Positions 1 to 11,269 of a stretch of DNA of 64,000 nt are shown piece by piece. A program made the translations under genes and the position numbers. This DNA is from Struthio camelus (taxonomy: Eukaryota; Chordata; Aves; Struthioniformes; Struthionidae). The notes under the pieces are model-generated. The model was not told the DNA's origin. It saw only the letters and a program-made list of their open reading frames with translations, and did not search any database. Location of the stretch: assembly GCF_040807025.1 (NCBI RefSeq), contig NC_090947.1:4836001-4900000 (forward strand), given 5' to 3'. The number at the start of each line of letters is the position of its first letter. The stretch's first letter is position 1.

Positions 1-810
1 AGCGGGAGGACAAGCGGCACGTGTTGTACTTTGCAGCACCCCTGCAGCATCAAAGGGCTTTGCTTTATAAAAGTTTCTAACAAGCCAGACAGCCTGCACT
101 GCTGCAGCGGGCTGAAGGTCTCTAGCTACCCCACCAAAGCAGTCATTGGAGAAGCGGCCATGATAGAATTGATGACTTACTTAACTGAGAACTGATGGTT
201 TTCATTTGTGTGGTTCTTTGTGTTATGAATTAAAGACAACAGTTTCTCCCCTGGACTCCTTAATTTGCAAGTACATCTTTTTTTTTTTTTTTTGCATAAA
301 ATTATTCATTTTGCAGACAAACAAGTCTAGCTCATATATGGAGCGGGAATACCCTTACAAATTTTATAGTGTCAGCTTTCCAAATTGGCCAGTTCCAGCA
401 TAGGTAGTTTACGAAAACTTCCTTTGAACTTTCAAACCACTGGAAAGCATTGCCTGAGGAGTTCTAGAGAAATGCACGTGTGAAAAGAAACCTGTCTGAA
501 AAGTGTACAAAAATGTACACAGATGAGTTCCATACCTTTCTGGAGCTATGCATGGCCTCTGCTTATAGAAGCACTCTGTGCCAACTCCTTGCTTATTAGA
601 AATGGTTCTTGCTTCAGCATCATCCCCCACAAATGCTCCGCCACAGCTGCAGCCCTGGAGGGAGGAATGGCTCCCTCGGGGCTCCCAGTGGCCCCGAGGT
701 GGCATAACCATCCTTGGTACCAGCATGAAGAAGTCTTACCATAGTAAGTACAATTTATCCATAGAGGGAGGATGAGTTTGAGAAAGACTCCATAAGCAAA
801 GTAAGAGGAG
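1..810. other. Unique non-coding stretch, no gene recognised
   Basis: I see no exon, RNA gene or known repeat here. There is a poly-T run at 278-293. The open frames on both strands between 400 and 850 overlap one another and have no recognisable motif, so I treat them as chance. The stretch would be intron if the minus-strand donor at 818 is real. Confidence 0.5.
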
Positions 811-818
811 GTACTTAC

Positions 819-1002
819 CTTGGATGGCATTTGCAAGCTCAGCAAATGGCCATCACTGGGGCCTCAGGCTTGGTCACAGTGACGGTCCTTTTGAGCCAGC
901 TGACCCAATGCATTGGCTTTCCATCCGAGAACATGTCTTCCTCTACGCCTTCCTTCGTGGTCAACAGCTTTCTCATAGCACAGCCTTATGCCTAGAAGGG
1001 GT
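819..1002 (-). other. Candidate minus-strand exon with strong splice donor and a 45-codon open frame
   Basis: Read on the minus strand, this block ends CCATCCAAG followed by GTAAGTACC, a near-ideal 5' splice site with exon end at 819. Upstream, CCTTTTCAG supplies a moderate acceptor with exon start at 1002. Inside, an ATG at 976 opens a 45-codon frame (976 to 839, stop TGA). It contains the stretch EDMFSDGKPMHWVSWLKR and is of plausible amino-acid composition. The stop lies before the donor, so if transcribed the block could be a short coding exon with its stop codon followed by a spliced 3' UTR, or a long non-coding RNA exon. I do not recognise the peptide. The acceptor, the donor and the frame were seen directly; that they form an exon is inference. 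A 45-codon frame can easily arise by chance. Confidence 0.2.
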
Positions 1003-1005
1003 CTG

Positions 1006-3371
1006 AAAAGGTTATCTTTCATTACCCTTCCCCCTTAGCCTCCTTTCCTGCTCCCTGCCCAAAGGCAGGACCAGCTGTATGGAAATCATTCCCATGAATG
1101 TGGTGGATACCTGAAGCCGTGGCAGGGGCCATGGCTCCCTTTCCACCTCTTGGCTTGGCTGCTTGAGGAGGCTTTAGGTGGATCAGTCATGAAGGAGCAT
1201 CTGCGAGACTCCCTCACACGCTATGCAAAGACTAGCTCTACAGAGGTGGGAATAAAAGGTACCACACGCCCCATCCGTCCCCACAGGCTGGAACTGCACC
1301 TGGGGTCTCCCCTCCCATCTCACCTCCATTTCCCCTGCCTGTCTCCATCTCATACACCAAAAACCTGGCTGCTGGAATTTTACACAGCTGGAGCAAACTG
1401 TGGCTCAAAGATAGCAATGGAAACCATAACCGTAACTCCCATAACCCAAAGCAGCCATCAGAGGATGATTTGAATCTCTTCCTACTTAATAAAACAGTGG
1501 CAAAACTTCCTCTGATTGCTAACGGGAGCTGCTTTTAGCTATTTCTGAAGCATTTAAAAGCTTGTTTCTCCAGGGTCATGTCTTAGGTTAATTTTACATC
1601 AAGTACCAACAGAGCCTTATTCCTTTGAGAGGAACATCGTAGTAAGCAAGCGGTTCCCAAATATGCTTTATTTGTGTGTGCATGTAACTACTAAGCAGCA
1701 GCAGACCCTGTCACATCGTGGGGTACACATCCAGCATGCCGGCTCCTGGGGCAGTGGGACGTAAAGCTTCACGTTAGTGAGTGGGGGCCTCTCTGAGTGG
1801 GCCGCCTGGAGCAATCCGTGCTCTAGGTCAATTAGCCTGCAGTGTTTTGTGGGCCTCTGTTTAGAAAGCACAGGACTAGGTGATAAAAATAATGTTTCAA
1901 CAGTATTTAGCATGGAAAAGAAAAAAAGTTAAATAAAACATTATGGAATATAGCTATAATTACAGTGTCACCATCCGTGTCTCCACTTACACAGCCTTAC
2001 CAGTTACCGGGAACACGAACTGACTTAAAAAACCCAGACTAACTACTCCCAATTTAGGATACACTAGTGAATCTTTCTTCCCATCTCAGTGACAAACCCT
2101 CCTGGATGCCTGAACGAGAATTAAGTATTGGACATTGAAGGCATGCTACAGATATGAATTACTGATGGTCAGAAACAAAAAGATAGTGGCGATGCGGTCA
2201 ATGGTTGTGCTTAGCTGTTTCCACCTTATGTTGTTCAAATCCTGGAGGTAGTGTCCCCTTGAAATCAACAGGAGCTGCAGGTGCTCTTTACCTTAAAAAA
2301 CAGGTTTCTTAGAGCCAAAATGAGCGCTGGACACTCTTCTACTCTCTCTTCCAATAATTTATTTTTGCAGTATTTGTTACAAAATATCAACGCAGCTATT
2401 GTTAAAACTGTGAGACAAAGCATGGCTTGTCTTTTTCACACTTCCATCTATGCCATTTTTTACACTTATCTCACCAAAACGCTCACCAAGCCTAAGCATT
2501 TTGCACCTGACTTTTCTTCGTGCGTATGTTTACTGAAAAAGCCTTTAAAACTAGCACTTAGTAGAGGAAATGCCAGCGCAATTTCCAACTCTTTGCAGCT
2601 CTGATTATTCAAAATGTTATCACAATGGCCAGATCACAACTTTCCGCCTTGTGTGCTGAGTTCTGGTCAATAGGATCTGACTTTAGTGGCATGACGGTGC
2701 ACGCAACTTTAATAAACTGTAGAAGAGGACCATGCATACCAGCAGAAGTTAGAGCTTGCGCTGGTACCCAATTAAGCGCTCCAAGTACAAAGTTTGATTT
2801 CCACCATCAAAGCACTCTGCGAACAACAGCAGTCTGCATCAAAGTAACTGCGTGTTTGTATCCTCAGATGGAGGGAAGATGTGGTCAGCCTGGTGTAGAC
2901 TGAAAGGAGAAAAGCTCTGAGCTCCCGCAGTCTTGCTTTTGTCAGAGGAAGCACGAAGCTTAGCATAAATCTGTGCAGCGTCCTTCCTGCAACTTAAGAC
3001 TCATTACCAGTAACCTACTGGGCTAGGAACAATGCCACAAGCCATGAATTTCCAAGTCAAAAAACTATATGCGTTTTGACTGCCCTGGGGATACCTGCAG
3101 GAGTGCTATATGCTAGAGGAAGCTTGTGCGGCTGCAGCAGAAGCCGGGGGCTTCTACGTTCTCAAGGAGAGGTCCACCTCCCGCAATAGCATCTCGGGCT
3201 ATCTGGTGTTTTACTTGAAGCTTCAGTTCATCCAGTCATGTGTTGACATGAGGATTGCACCTCTGAAGAAGGAAAAACACTGTGTAATCTCCAAGTGCAG
3301 TAAGAAAACCTAGAAACCTTGCCTTGGCGGTGGAGGAGAGCTTGAGAGAGAACAGCTGAGTCTGGGGTCTC
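1006..3371. other. Unique non-coding stretch with one ancient repeat motif
   Basis: No gene is recognised. Around 2255-2290 there is a diverged copy of the 'gaaatcaacaggagctgc' motif that recurs across the window. An ATG-initiated 67-codon frame at 3110-3313 (plus) has a Lys-rich end and no known domain; I consider it chance. At about 1641, 'gcggttcccaaa' recalls hAT-type termini, but no partner terminus was found. Confidence 0.45.
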
Positions 3372-3420
3372 CTCTGCTGCTGCTTTTGTGCAAGCCCAGA
3401 GCTGAAAAGCAGCAGGAGAG
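3372..3420. repeat. Hairpin-forming inverted repeat, 16-bp arms
   Basis: CTCTGCTGCTGCTTTT at 3372-3387 pairs with AAAAGCAGCAGGAGAG at 3405-3420. Fifteen of sixteen positions pair, with one mismatch, across a 17-nt loop. The inner 11 bp are perfect. If transcribed, either strand would fold into a stable stem. The stem is shorter than a usual pre-microRNA and I recognise no microRNA seed, so function is not implied. Confidence 0.7.
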
Positions 3421-3802
3421 CCAGCCTGACCTGCTCCCTGGTGAAAGGAGGATCTTTCATCCCCGTGCCTTATGGCCTAGGCAGAAGACCGACATTGGGT
3501 GTGCTTTTATTTTGGCTCTGTACGGTCCGTTAGTCGAAGCAAACACAAAATGGTAGGTTGTTTCTATGACAAACTGGCATAGCTTCCATTGCGACAAAAG
3601 GGAAACTGTATAACTGGATTGTTTCCACTTCTAAACAGAGGAAATACTGCTGGATTTTGATGAAAATCTGCAGCATGCCAGAAAAACACTAAAATCTTCC
3701 CCACAGCTCACCCCAAATACCAAACGTCTCCACCAAAGACATATGGAAGGAAGGCAGAGTGGGGCTCGGCAGGTCATTCTACAGCTCCCTCCTGCTGCCA
3801 GA

Positions 3803-3820
3803 CAGCTCCTGCAGGAGCTG
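3803..3820. repeat. Perfect 18-bp palindrome
   Basis: CAGCTCCTG is followed directly by its reverse complement CAGGAGCTG, centred on a PstI-type CTGCAG core. No spacer is present. It lies about 400 bp from the hairpin at 3372-3420. Confidence 0.85.
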
Positions 3821-5145
3821 CTGTTTCATGGCCGTCTCCTGAGACCTCCTTGCTCTGCTTCACGTCTCCTTAGCCCCAGCTGCAGCTAAGCTGACTAAAC
3901 CGTGAAGAGCTGCAAGCTGACCCCACTAGTTATCTTATGGCCACCAGACTCTGGAGCTTCATATGTTTCTCGCAAGGGGCTCTCGTGCAGCCCTGGGAAG
4001 GAAAACGCACCTAGCAATGGTTACCCCACAACTCCTTGGGGTTCACCTCTCCTCAGGTCTTTGGAAAAAATAATGCTGCTACGACGAGCACCTCGCTGGC
4101 GCTACATCCTTTCTCATGCATCCTTTCAATGTTAGCGCCCTAAGGCAAGGGGGAGGGAAAAGAGCAAGGTTTTAGGCTCCGTACCAAGGAATTCCTCTTT
4201 TCCAAGGGCCAGACACAACAGCTGGGAAATTTTGGGTTATTCCTGCTTTGTGTCAGCTCTGACCCATTCCTAGAGGAGGGGAGGGGGTGTAATTTCTGAA
4301 ACCCTAGCAGCGTTTGAACCAGGCGGAGCAATTTTTGATTTATTTCCTGGCTGACATTTTGCAGGGGCGTGAGTGTGTGTGCTAACACATATCTGCACGT
4401 GCGTTTTCCGCCTGTGTTATCTCCACACACGCGCCTTGGGGGCAGGTAGGCGGTTAACTCAGCACGCCTGTGGCCTTCGAAATGCCGACTCAGGAGACTG
4501 CGAGCTAGCCCCAAGTCGCTCCTTTACCAGACCCTGGCTAGTTTTCAGCCCAAACCGAGCCCGGGGTGCCGGAGCTGGCTGCTGAGGGCGAAGGTCCAGC
4601 CTGAAAAGTCGCGGAGGTGACGGCGAACCAATAGAGCCAGCCCGGTGCTCTCCCTCCCAGGCGTCTCTGGTGGCCACCCAACCTCGTCCTTCCAGCACCA
4701 GGTTTCTGCAGAAGAGGAGGGAATCCCTTCTTTTCCAGGAAAGGCCACCAAAGCTGAGTGCTTTGGCCCGGTGTTTTCTGGACAAGAGGTCGGCCTTGTG
4801 CCGAGGGACACGCTTGGGTCCCAGCACAACTTAGCCTTGCGCTGGCCAAAAAAAAAAAAAGAGTCCTCCCAGAGTGTTTGGCGTGCTTGCTCCAGCTATT
4901 TGCTCCCTGCCTTCCTACATACCCAGTTTGTCCGGGTTTGCCAGCCGCAGCTGGCTCCCGGACAACATCTGGCTGCACCAGCAGCACCAAGATGCAGAGT
5001 AGGGGACAGGCCCCTCTAATACTCAGGACTTCTCTCCCAATAAAGCACGAGGCATTTCTAAGCTGCTGCCATCCTTTCTAGGCAAAATAGGCCCTTAGGA
5101 AAGGCCCCGTCACTTACAGAAACCAGCTAAGGTCAAGTAGGTTTG
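3821..5145. other. CpG-enriched unique sequence, no gene recognised
   Basis: Between about 4370 and 4640 CpG dinucleotides are clearly denser than in the flanks, with a 'cacacacgcgcc' run and 'gtcgcggaggtgacggcgaacc'-like sequence. This could be a small CpG island or an unmethylated regulatory patch. Open frames on both strands reach about 150 codons, but they overlap each other and match nothing I know. A poly-A run lies at 4848-4860. Confidence 0.4.
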
Positions 5146-5165
5146 GCTCCGGCTGCAGCCGGAGC
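5146..5165. repeat. Perfect 20-bp palindrome
   Basis: GCTCCGGCTG is followed directly by its reverse complement CAGCCGGAGC. The centre is again CTGCAG, as in the palindrome at 3803-3820, and the arms are GC-rich. It could extrude a short cruciform or bind a dimeric protein; neither is shown by the sequence. Confidence 0.85.
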
Positions 5166-6290
5166 TGAGGGGAATTTGACTGGGTTTCCCAGGGACTTTC
5201 CTCATGTGTGGGATGGTGGCATGGAGAACGCTCTTGGGAGAGGGGGGTAGAAAAAACACGCGTATGTTATTTCTGCGAGAAAACCTCCCCATGCACACAA
5301 GCGAAATGTGTTTTGGGGGTTGGATAACCTGTTTTTCCATCTGCTTCAGCACTGTCAGACGGTTGCATCCTCCAAGTCGGGATTCAGGGCATCCCCTCCT
5401 CCTCCAGGCACGTCCGTGCAAACAGCCATTTCTCCGCAGGAAGTAGTTTGTCAAAAAGGGAAATGATTTCCCCTTTCACTCCAAAAGGGTTTGCCAGGTT
5501 ATAATTCTTCTTCTTAAAAAAAAAAAAAACCCAAAACAACAACAACAAAAAACCTAAAAAACCCTCGCGGAAAACAACTCCTCCTCCAAATACCACATAC
5601 AAAAAGTCATGGAGGAGGAATGACAAACATCTAGTGTTTCTGGCGGGCTGCTACATTAATCGGCAGACTTTGGTATTCTTGCAAACCACCCTGCAAAACG
5701 GCCGTCAAAGGTCTACGCACGGATCCTGTTCCAGGCTTTTCGTTTCATTTATAGATTTAAGCAACAAGCCGACGGATCCATTTACACATCAGACTGAAAC
5801 CTATCGGTCTGGGCGGAGATTAAGCTCCAAAAACCTTTCTGAGCGCCTCTGTCCATACAAGCGTGCGTGCAGGACAGACAGCAAAGGGGAAAAGAAGGAA
5901 TCAAATCTGTGGGCCTTGCTCCCAGTTCGCATCAGCCAGCGTGACTGCACTGATTGCATTTGTGGCTATTTATAATACCCACCGAGGATCTAAAATTACA
6001 ACTTTAAACAGGAAGCTAAAACAAGAGTTTTTAGCACGTCTAAGCGTATGCTTTCAGTGCTCGGGGGCAGGGGGGACAGTAGTAAACCGGGGGGAAAGAC
6101 TAGACTTGACAAATCGTGGTAGGAGCTGATTTTCACCTTATTATGCACCCTATGAAAATCTGGCCTTTTTAAATATGACTCAGGATAGAAGCCACAAAAT
6201 ACTATTAATGTCAGAAAAGCTTTCCTGAGACTTCATTTGTCCAGCAGTTTTCAGAACTGCCTTGGAAAGGCCAAAATACACCCAGGTCCT
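5166..6290. other. Unique non-coding stretch with an A-rich simple repeat
   Basis: An A-rich tract with CAA units runs at about 5516-5562. CpGs are moderately frequent between 5640 and 6120. No exon with both splice signals and no known repeat was recognised. Overlapping frames on both strands argue against coding. Confidence 0.45.
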
Positions 6291-6382
6291 CTTTTTCTTT
6301 TCTTTTTTTTTTTCTTTTTTTTTTTTTTTTTGGCAGATGGCTCCAGAGCAGAATCCTGAGGAAAAAAAAAAAACAAAACCAA
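6291..6382. repeat. Facing T-rich and A-rich homopolymer tracts
   Basis: A nearly pure T tract (6291-6331, a few C) is followed 29 bases later by an A tract (about 6361-6373, continuing A-rich to 6382). The pair can fold back. Neither tract is joined to a recognisable retroelement 3' end. Confidence 0.75.
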
Positions 6383-6544
6383 AATTGTCCAGAAAGCACT
6401 GACCAAGAATATAATTTTGTTAATCAGGCTCTTCTCCACTCTCTTTTATGAGTAACTTAGTCCCTGGACGGTCTGCATGTTCAGCATGGGTTAGAGGAGG
6501 GTGAGAGAGAGCTTACTAATCCTGAAAAATTTACTGCCTTTGGG

Positions 6545-6655
6545 AAACTAAGGCAGGCAGCTGTGAAATGACTTCCTGCAGTTACACAGCAGGCCAGAGG
6601 CAGGACTTAAAAAAGAAAATCCACGTATCCCAGGTCCCAAGCCCATGGGAATATG
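6545..6655 (-). mobile_element. MIR-like SINE fragment
   Basis: The plus strand carries 'gggaaactaaggcaggcag' followed by 'tgacttcctgcagttacaca' and 'gcaggccagaggcaggact'. These follow the order of the reverse-complemented core of MIR-type, tRNA-derived SINEs: aaactgaggcacagag, tgacttgcccaaggtcacac, agtggcagagc. The fragment is diverged and lacks a clear promoter end. The assignment is from memory of the MIR consensus, not alignment. Confidence 0.55.
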
Positions 6656-7789
6656 AATACTGATGCTGAGCTTACGTCTGGGCTGAGCCGGAGGGAGGTA
6701 AAAGGCTTGACCTGTCATCATCATCTCCTCCTACGTCCCATCACGGGGCGGCGAAAAGCACCTGACTTGTTAGCAAACCCTTCCTCGTGCCTCCCGGCTG
6801 CGGCGGGGGCTGATTTCCCCTTCGTCAGCCTGCAAAGCCCGTTGCCCAGCTGCCCCGCTCAGAGACTCAGGTGCGGCATGGAGCAGGTCAAGAAAGGACT
6901 CCTGCGTCCCACCAGGCAAGGAGACAGCTTCTGCTTTACGGAGAAAGTAAGGGGCTGAGCGAGCCGGCTACAGCTATTTTCCACCGTCGCATCGTTCTTA
7001 TAATCTTTTTTTTTTAACGTGGAAATAGTCTTCCCTCCGCTACAGCGCTGTCCCTCCAAGCTTGCTCCCCCGGCAGTGAGTCGGCAGGGCTGTCCGAATG
7101 AGCACTAAGCATACAACCCTCTCACTATGGAGGGAAAAAAGCGGTTTTTTCAGTAGCTTGCAACCAAATCTCCATTGCAGTTTAGTCATTTTTCGCAATG
7201 GCTCGGCCCAGGAATCACTAAAAACACACGCAAACACACGCAAATCCCCCACCAGACCGTGGGGATGACCGCTCAGGCAAACAAAACTATTTCTGTTTGC
7301 CCTGTTCTTCTTGGGGAAGGTTGAAAAAGCCGAGGAGGCAGTCCTTGAGGAGGGTAAGGTCAGAGCCCGTCCCTCCACTGGCGTTGCCCAAAGCCCCTGT
7401 CCCACCACCCGATGGCTCAACAGCAAGATCCTAAAGTGCCCAGGGCCAAATTCAGCCCTGAAACGTCACGATTTCTTTAACAGCACGTGGTCCCTCATCT
7501 TCCCTTGGCCTTTTCAGCAGGTCCGCAGCAATGCGTTACCCTTTACGGTGCAGTCCCATGTATACGTCACGTATCAAGAGTTCATAGACGATCAACAGAG
7601 CTTCCTGAGCATGTTACACACGGGAAAAATATAGACTACGGACAGCAAGCCGCTGGGTGCTACCTGATGATTAACTATTTATTAAAATACAAGTCCCTTT
7701 CCAACCACTTACAAATAAAGCCTTGCTATAAAATGCCACTCTCCTAAAACACAGAAGTGCATGGAGATGAAATCCCTTCCCAGACACGG
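6656..7789. other. CpG-moderate unique sequence, no gene recognised
   Basis: The region is mixed in composition with frequent CpG. Near 7220-7245 the 10-base unit acacacgcaa occurs twice in tandem. Isolated GT-type donors occur at about 6949 and 7345 but have no convincing acceptor. Open frames on both strands overlap. No known repeat is seen. Confidence 0.4.
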
Positions 7790-8430
7790 AGGTGACCTGG
7801 ATTTACTGTAAGCATTATCCCGCACTTAAATTTGGAAGTGAAACGAGGGCGAGGCGAGGAGCCCGAATTCCCGTCACCGCTTCCCTGCCGCCGGAGGTGA
7901 GCTCCGCTGCCAAGGTTTGCTCCGTCCCTCCTGCCTGCCCGGCTTCACGGAAACCTCTGCTTTTCTTTGGATCACTTTGTACGCGGTTCAGACGGGGCGG
8001 GGGAAACGGTCCTTTGCACAGACATCTGCCGAGGCTTACTCACAAGCGTTACTCACCGGGCGCTCGCTCGCGGGGAAGGAGCAGTCCGAGCCCCGTCCTT
8101 CTCTCTGACCCCAGCAAAGAGCTGCCAGTCACCTTCGAGTGAAAGAGCTGGGCTTGATCCAAGATCCTGTACCCTGCGGTTTGCGTAAAAAAAGCAACAT
8201 CAGTTGGGAGGAATTTCTCTCAGCTGCAAGGCAGGAAAAACACGTGACGGTCTGGGTACTTCTTGCCTGCCGGAGAACAAGGATAGTTCCTCCAGGGTCA
8301 GGAGCAGGGGGGATCCTCCTGTTGTCTATGCGGCCGGTAAACACTGCTCGGCAAACCACCCTGACCACGCGCTTAACCTCAACCAACCGGGCAACCCCCT
8401 TGACTGCTGGATGTGGCAGCCCAAGGCCAA
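7790..8430. promoter_or_regulatory. CpG-rich patch with GC box, possible promoter
   Basis: CpGs are dense, for example 'gaaacgagggcgaggcgagg' and 'gggcgctcgctcgcgggg'. A perfect GC box, GGGGCGGGGG, lies at 7994-8003. A plus-strand donor GGAG/GTGAGC starts at 7897. A strong minus-strand donor CCCG/GTGAGTAAC has its intron beginning at 8056. A first exon on the minus strand ending at 8057 is therefore conceivable. No TATA box or recognisable coding sequence was seen. The CpG content and the sites are visible; promoter function is inference. Confidence 0.3.
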
Positions 8431-11269
8431 GCACCGTCTGCGGTGTCTCAGGGATCCTAGTGAATAAGCTGGCTATTCTCTCTAAACAGGTTGCTGATGA
8501 GGTAGGAAACGCTGGCGCTTTGCTATACACATTGCGCTTGACCATGGTTTCTCGACCGTTTAAATGGGAAAGGGATATATTTGGCATTTTCTACCAGGGT
8601 ATGGAAACTCCTTTTCAGGAATGGCCCTGCCTGCCTTTTTTATATCCAAAGTAACAAGTCGTCAGAAGCCCGGCTTGCAAAGTTCACTAGCACTCTGCTC
8701 CCTTTACGTACGCGTGCAATTCCCATTCCGATTTTTGCCTGCACTCATACTCTAGGTGAACAAAACCAGACACCGGGACGTCAGCTTGAAGCGTGGCGCT
8801 AGCCCCCGCTCTGAAAGGAGCTGAGCAGAAAACTCTGCTTGCTTTGGCCTGAAGCTTAGGAGGTCCCAGTCCTCTGGAAAACTGTCTGGATCCAGTTCAG
8901 CTTGGAGTCATAGCTCACCGGAGTTGTACATCTGCAAACGCAAAGCTGAAGCCTGTAATGGCACTCTTCAGACGTATCGTTTCCCTGGGCCAAGTGCTTC
9001 CCATTGCAGCCCTCTCGACGCCGAGAGAGTTGGAGTGAGGACCTAGCCGATCCGCAGAGGACAGCAGGTTGCTCTCGTGACTCTCACCCCCTACCCCCCA
9101 TGACTATCGGTATAAAGAGTTCAATAAATTAACAATTATCCAAAATATCAGGGTTTTTTTTTCTTTTAAAAAGGAGGAAGAATATTTCAAATATTCCTCT
9201 ACCCCTGCACAGACTCTGTTTCCTATTAAAGGCAAGTGTGTTCAGTGTTTCTATTAAGATTCTGCTTCCTGTTGTGTAATATGGAATGTTAAAAATCCCA
9301 ATATCGCTTAAGAAGTTATTATAAACTCCAGAGAGTTTTCTATTCCCAAGAAATATCTCCCAGTGGGGAGCTGGAAGAGTTCCTGTTGAATTTACAGCAA
9401 ATGCCTCAGATCCTATGTAATATTTATGGTGTCCCTCTCATCTTATCCAGGCTGGTTTGCTATTTTGCTGCTGTGAAAGAAAAGCCTGTTTCAACGGCTA
9501 AGGGCTGTGACATTCACTTTGAAGAATATTGAAGCGGATACGATAGCCACAGGAAATGTTCCAGTCTCACTGAGGTACCTCAGAGAGGTATTCGGTCCAA
9601 TGAGAATTCACTAATCTGATTCCCAGAAAAAAAATCACAGTAACTTAATGAAGAAAGAGAAAGAAATGTGACAGGTCTGCATTCATGGGTTGCCAGATCT
9701 GGATTCCGTGAAAGCCAGAGGAAAAATTCCCATTAATTTTCATGGGAATGGGATTTTAACCCTGAAGAACTTCCGTTCAGATAGAATTATGCTTCATTTT
9801 TAAAAATCCCATAAGAATCAGGTGGTGTCCATTTGCTTTAAAAAAAGCCACTGTATTATAGGATGTGGACGTATATTCGCACAGCACAGACTGTCTGCAG
9901 ACGCTACAGCCCTTCCTATTAGCAGATCGTAGAACCGTTTCGCAGTGCCTTTATCAAAATCCCCATATTACATGTGGCTCCTAGGAGCAGTGAAACAACT
10001 GAGGCAGGATCGCCCACCAGTTCACTAGCTGAGTCAAGAGCAGAGATGCCACCTCCACGTGCCAGTCCAATATTGCCCTGAGTATAAAGGCGCCTGGGCT
10101 GTGACAACTGCAGAATAAACGTCTTCTCAAAATCTGCTCGAAGAGAAACTGCCCCAGAGGCTCCCTGACTAGCCCGGAGAGCAAAGATCGAGAGGCAACT
10201 CACGGAGAAGCAACTTCCAGCAGAACTGCCTGATCCTTTAGTTGGCTACTCATGAAGCACCATCCAGCAAAGCGCATATGGGCATTCTTTGTTTTGTACT
10301 TCAAGGACGACACATCTTCAGGTTGCCCAGGGGCAAATCAAAAGCTAATTAAAAAGTTGTTGCCACTTTGCTGTCTGCTGAAGACATGAACATGCAGTGG
10401 AAAGAGCTGCATGTTCAATACTGTCAGGGAGAACGAGGATAAAGGGAGCATGTCTAGAGAAAGCCTTGGGTTGAACTTACTACACAGATGATGTTTACAT
10501 ACTGTGACGACTCCCTTATCGAATCCTTTGCAGCCCTACATTATAGCCCAAACTTATAAAACTAGAGGCTAGGGATTAAAGTCCATGTTTAACGCTCTAA
10601 AATAGACCACGATTCACATGTGCTAAGCACTAACCAGCTTTTACTGCTCCCTAGGGAAGAGGCTGGGTGCCCATGTATTTTTTTAGAATTTGGGTGCTTT
10701 CTGAGGAGATGTGAAGGTTGTAACTTGAGGGAGGTTGTTCCAGACGTGCCGGAGGGATCGGACATATAGAAAGGTGAGAAAATGGGCTGCACCGCTAGGA
10801 AGAAGGAGATGAAATGAGCAAACAAAAAGCCGAGGTATGAGAGGGAATCCCAGCTGCAAAATCCGCTAGGCAGTAGCATCAGCTCTCAACGGAGACAGCC
10901 CAAGCTTGAGTCATTGCAAGGCGGCCTGAGCAGAGCCCTGGAAAATATTGCAGAGGACAATCCGTACCCCAAGCACGAGCGACACGACCTGACAGGTCAG
11001 CCCATGTCTCCTGCTGTCTCCATAAACAGAGAGGGAATTATGTGGGAAGGAGGAACTTGCATTAACTGTATCTTTGAGGGCAAGTTATAGTTCAGGAGGC
11101 AAACAGTGCTATGAGCAAGAAGCAGCAGGGGTACTAAGCCTATATGTGCATTTTTAGCCTCCTTCTCATACTCCTGCATACGCAGGAAGAGAACTCTCCG
11201 CGTCAGATAAACTACATCCCCATTTTAGACATGGGCAGATAGCCCTGGACAAGTGGAAGATGATGCCGC
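8431..11269. other. Unique non-coding stretch, no gene recognised
   Basis: CpG density falls after about 9 kb and the sequence becomes AT-richer. A minus-strand open frame at 9919-10203 (94 codons) carries no domain I know. Around 11203-11260, 'ccccattttagacatgggca' weakly resembles a MIR tail but is too short to call. Nothing else is supportable. Confidence 0.45.

Noticed and set aside
8139..8654. 171-codon plus and 152-codon minus frames over the same segment
   Set aside because: The plus frame begins with GTG and has its first ATG only late, and the two frames shadow each other. No family was recognised.
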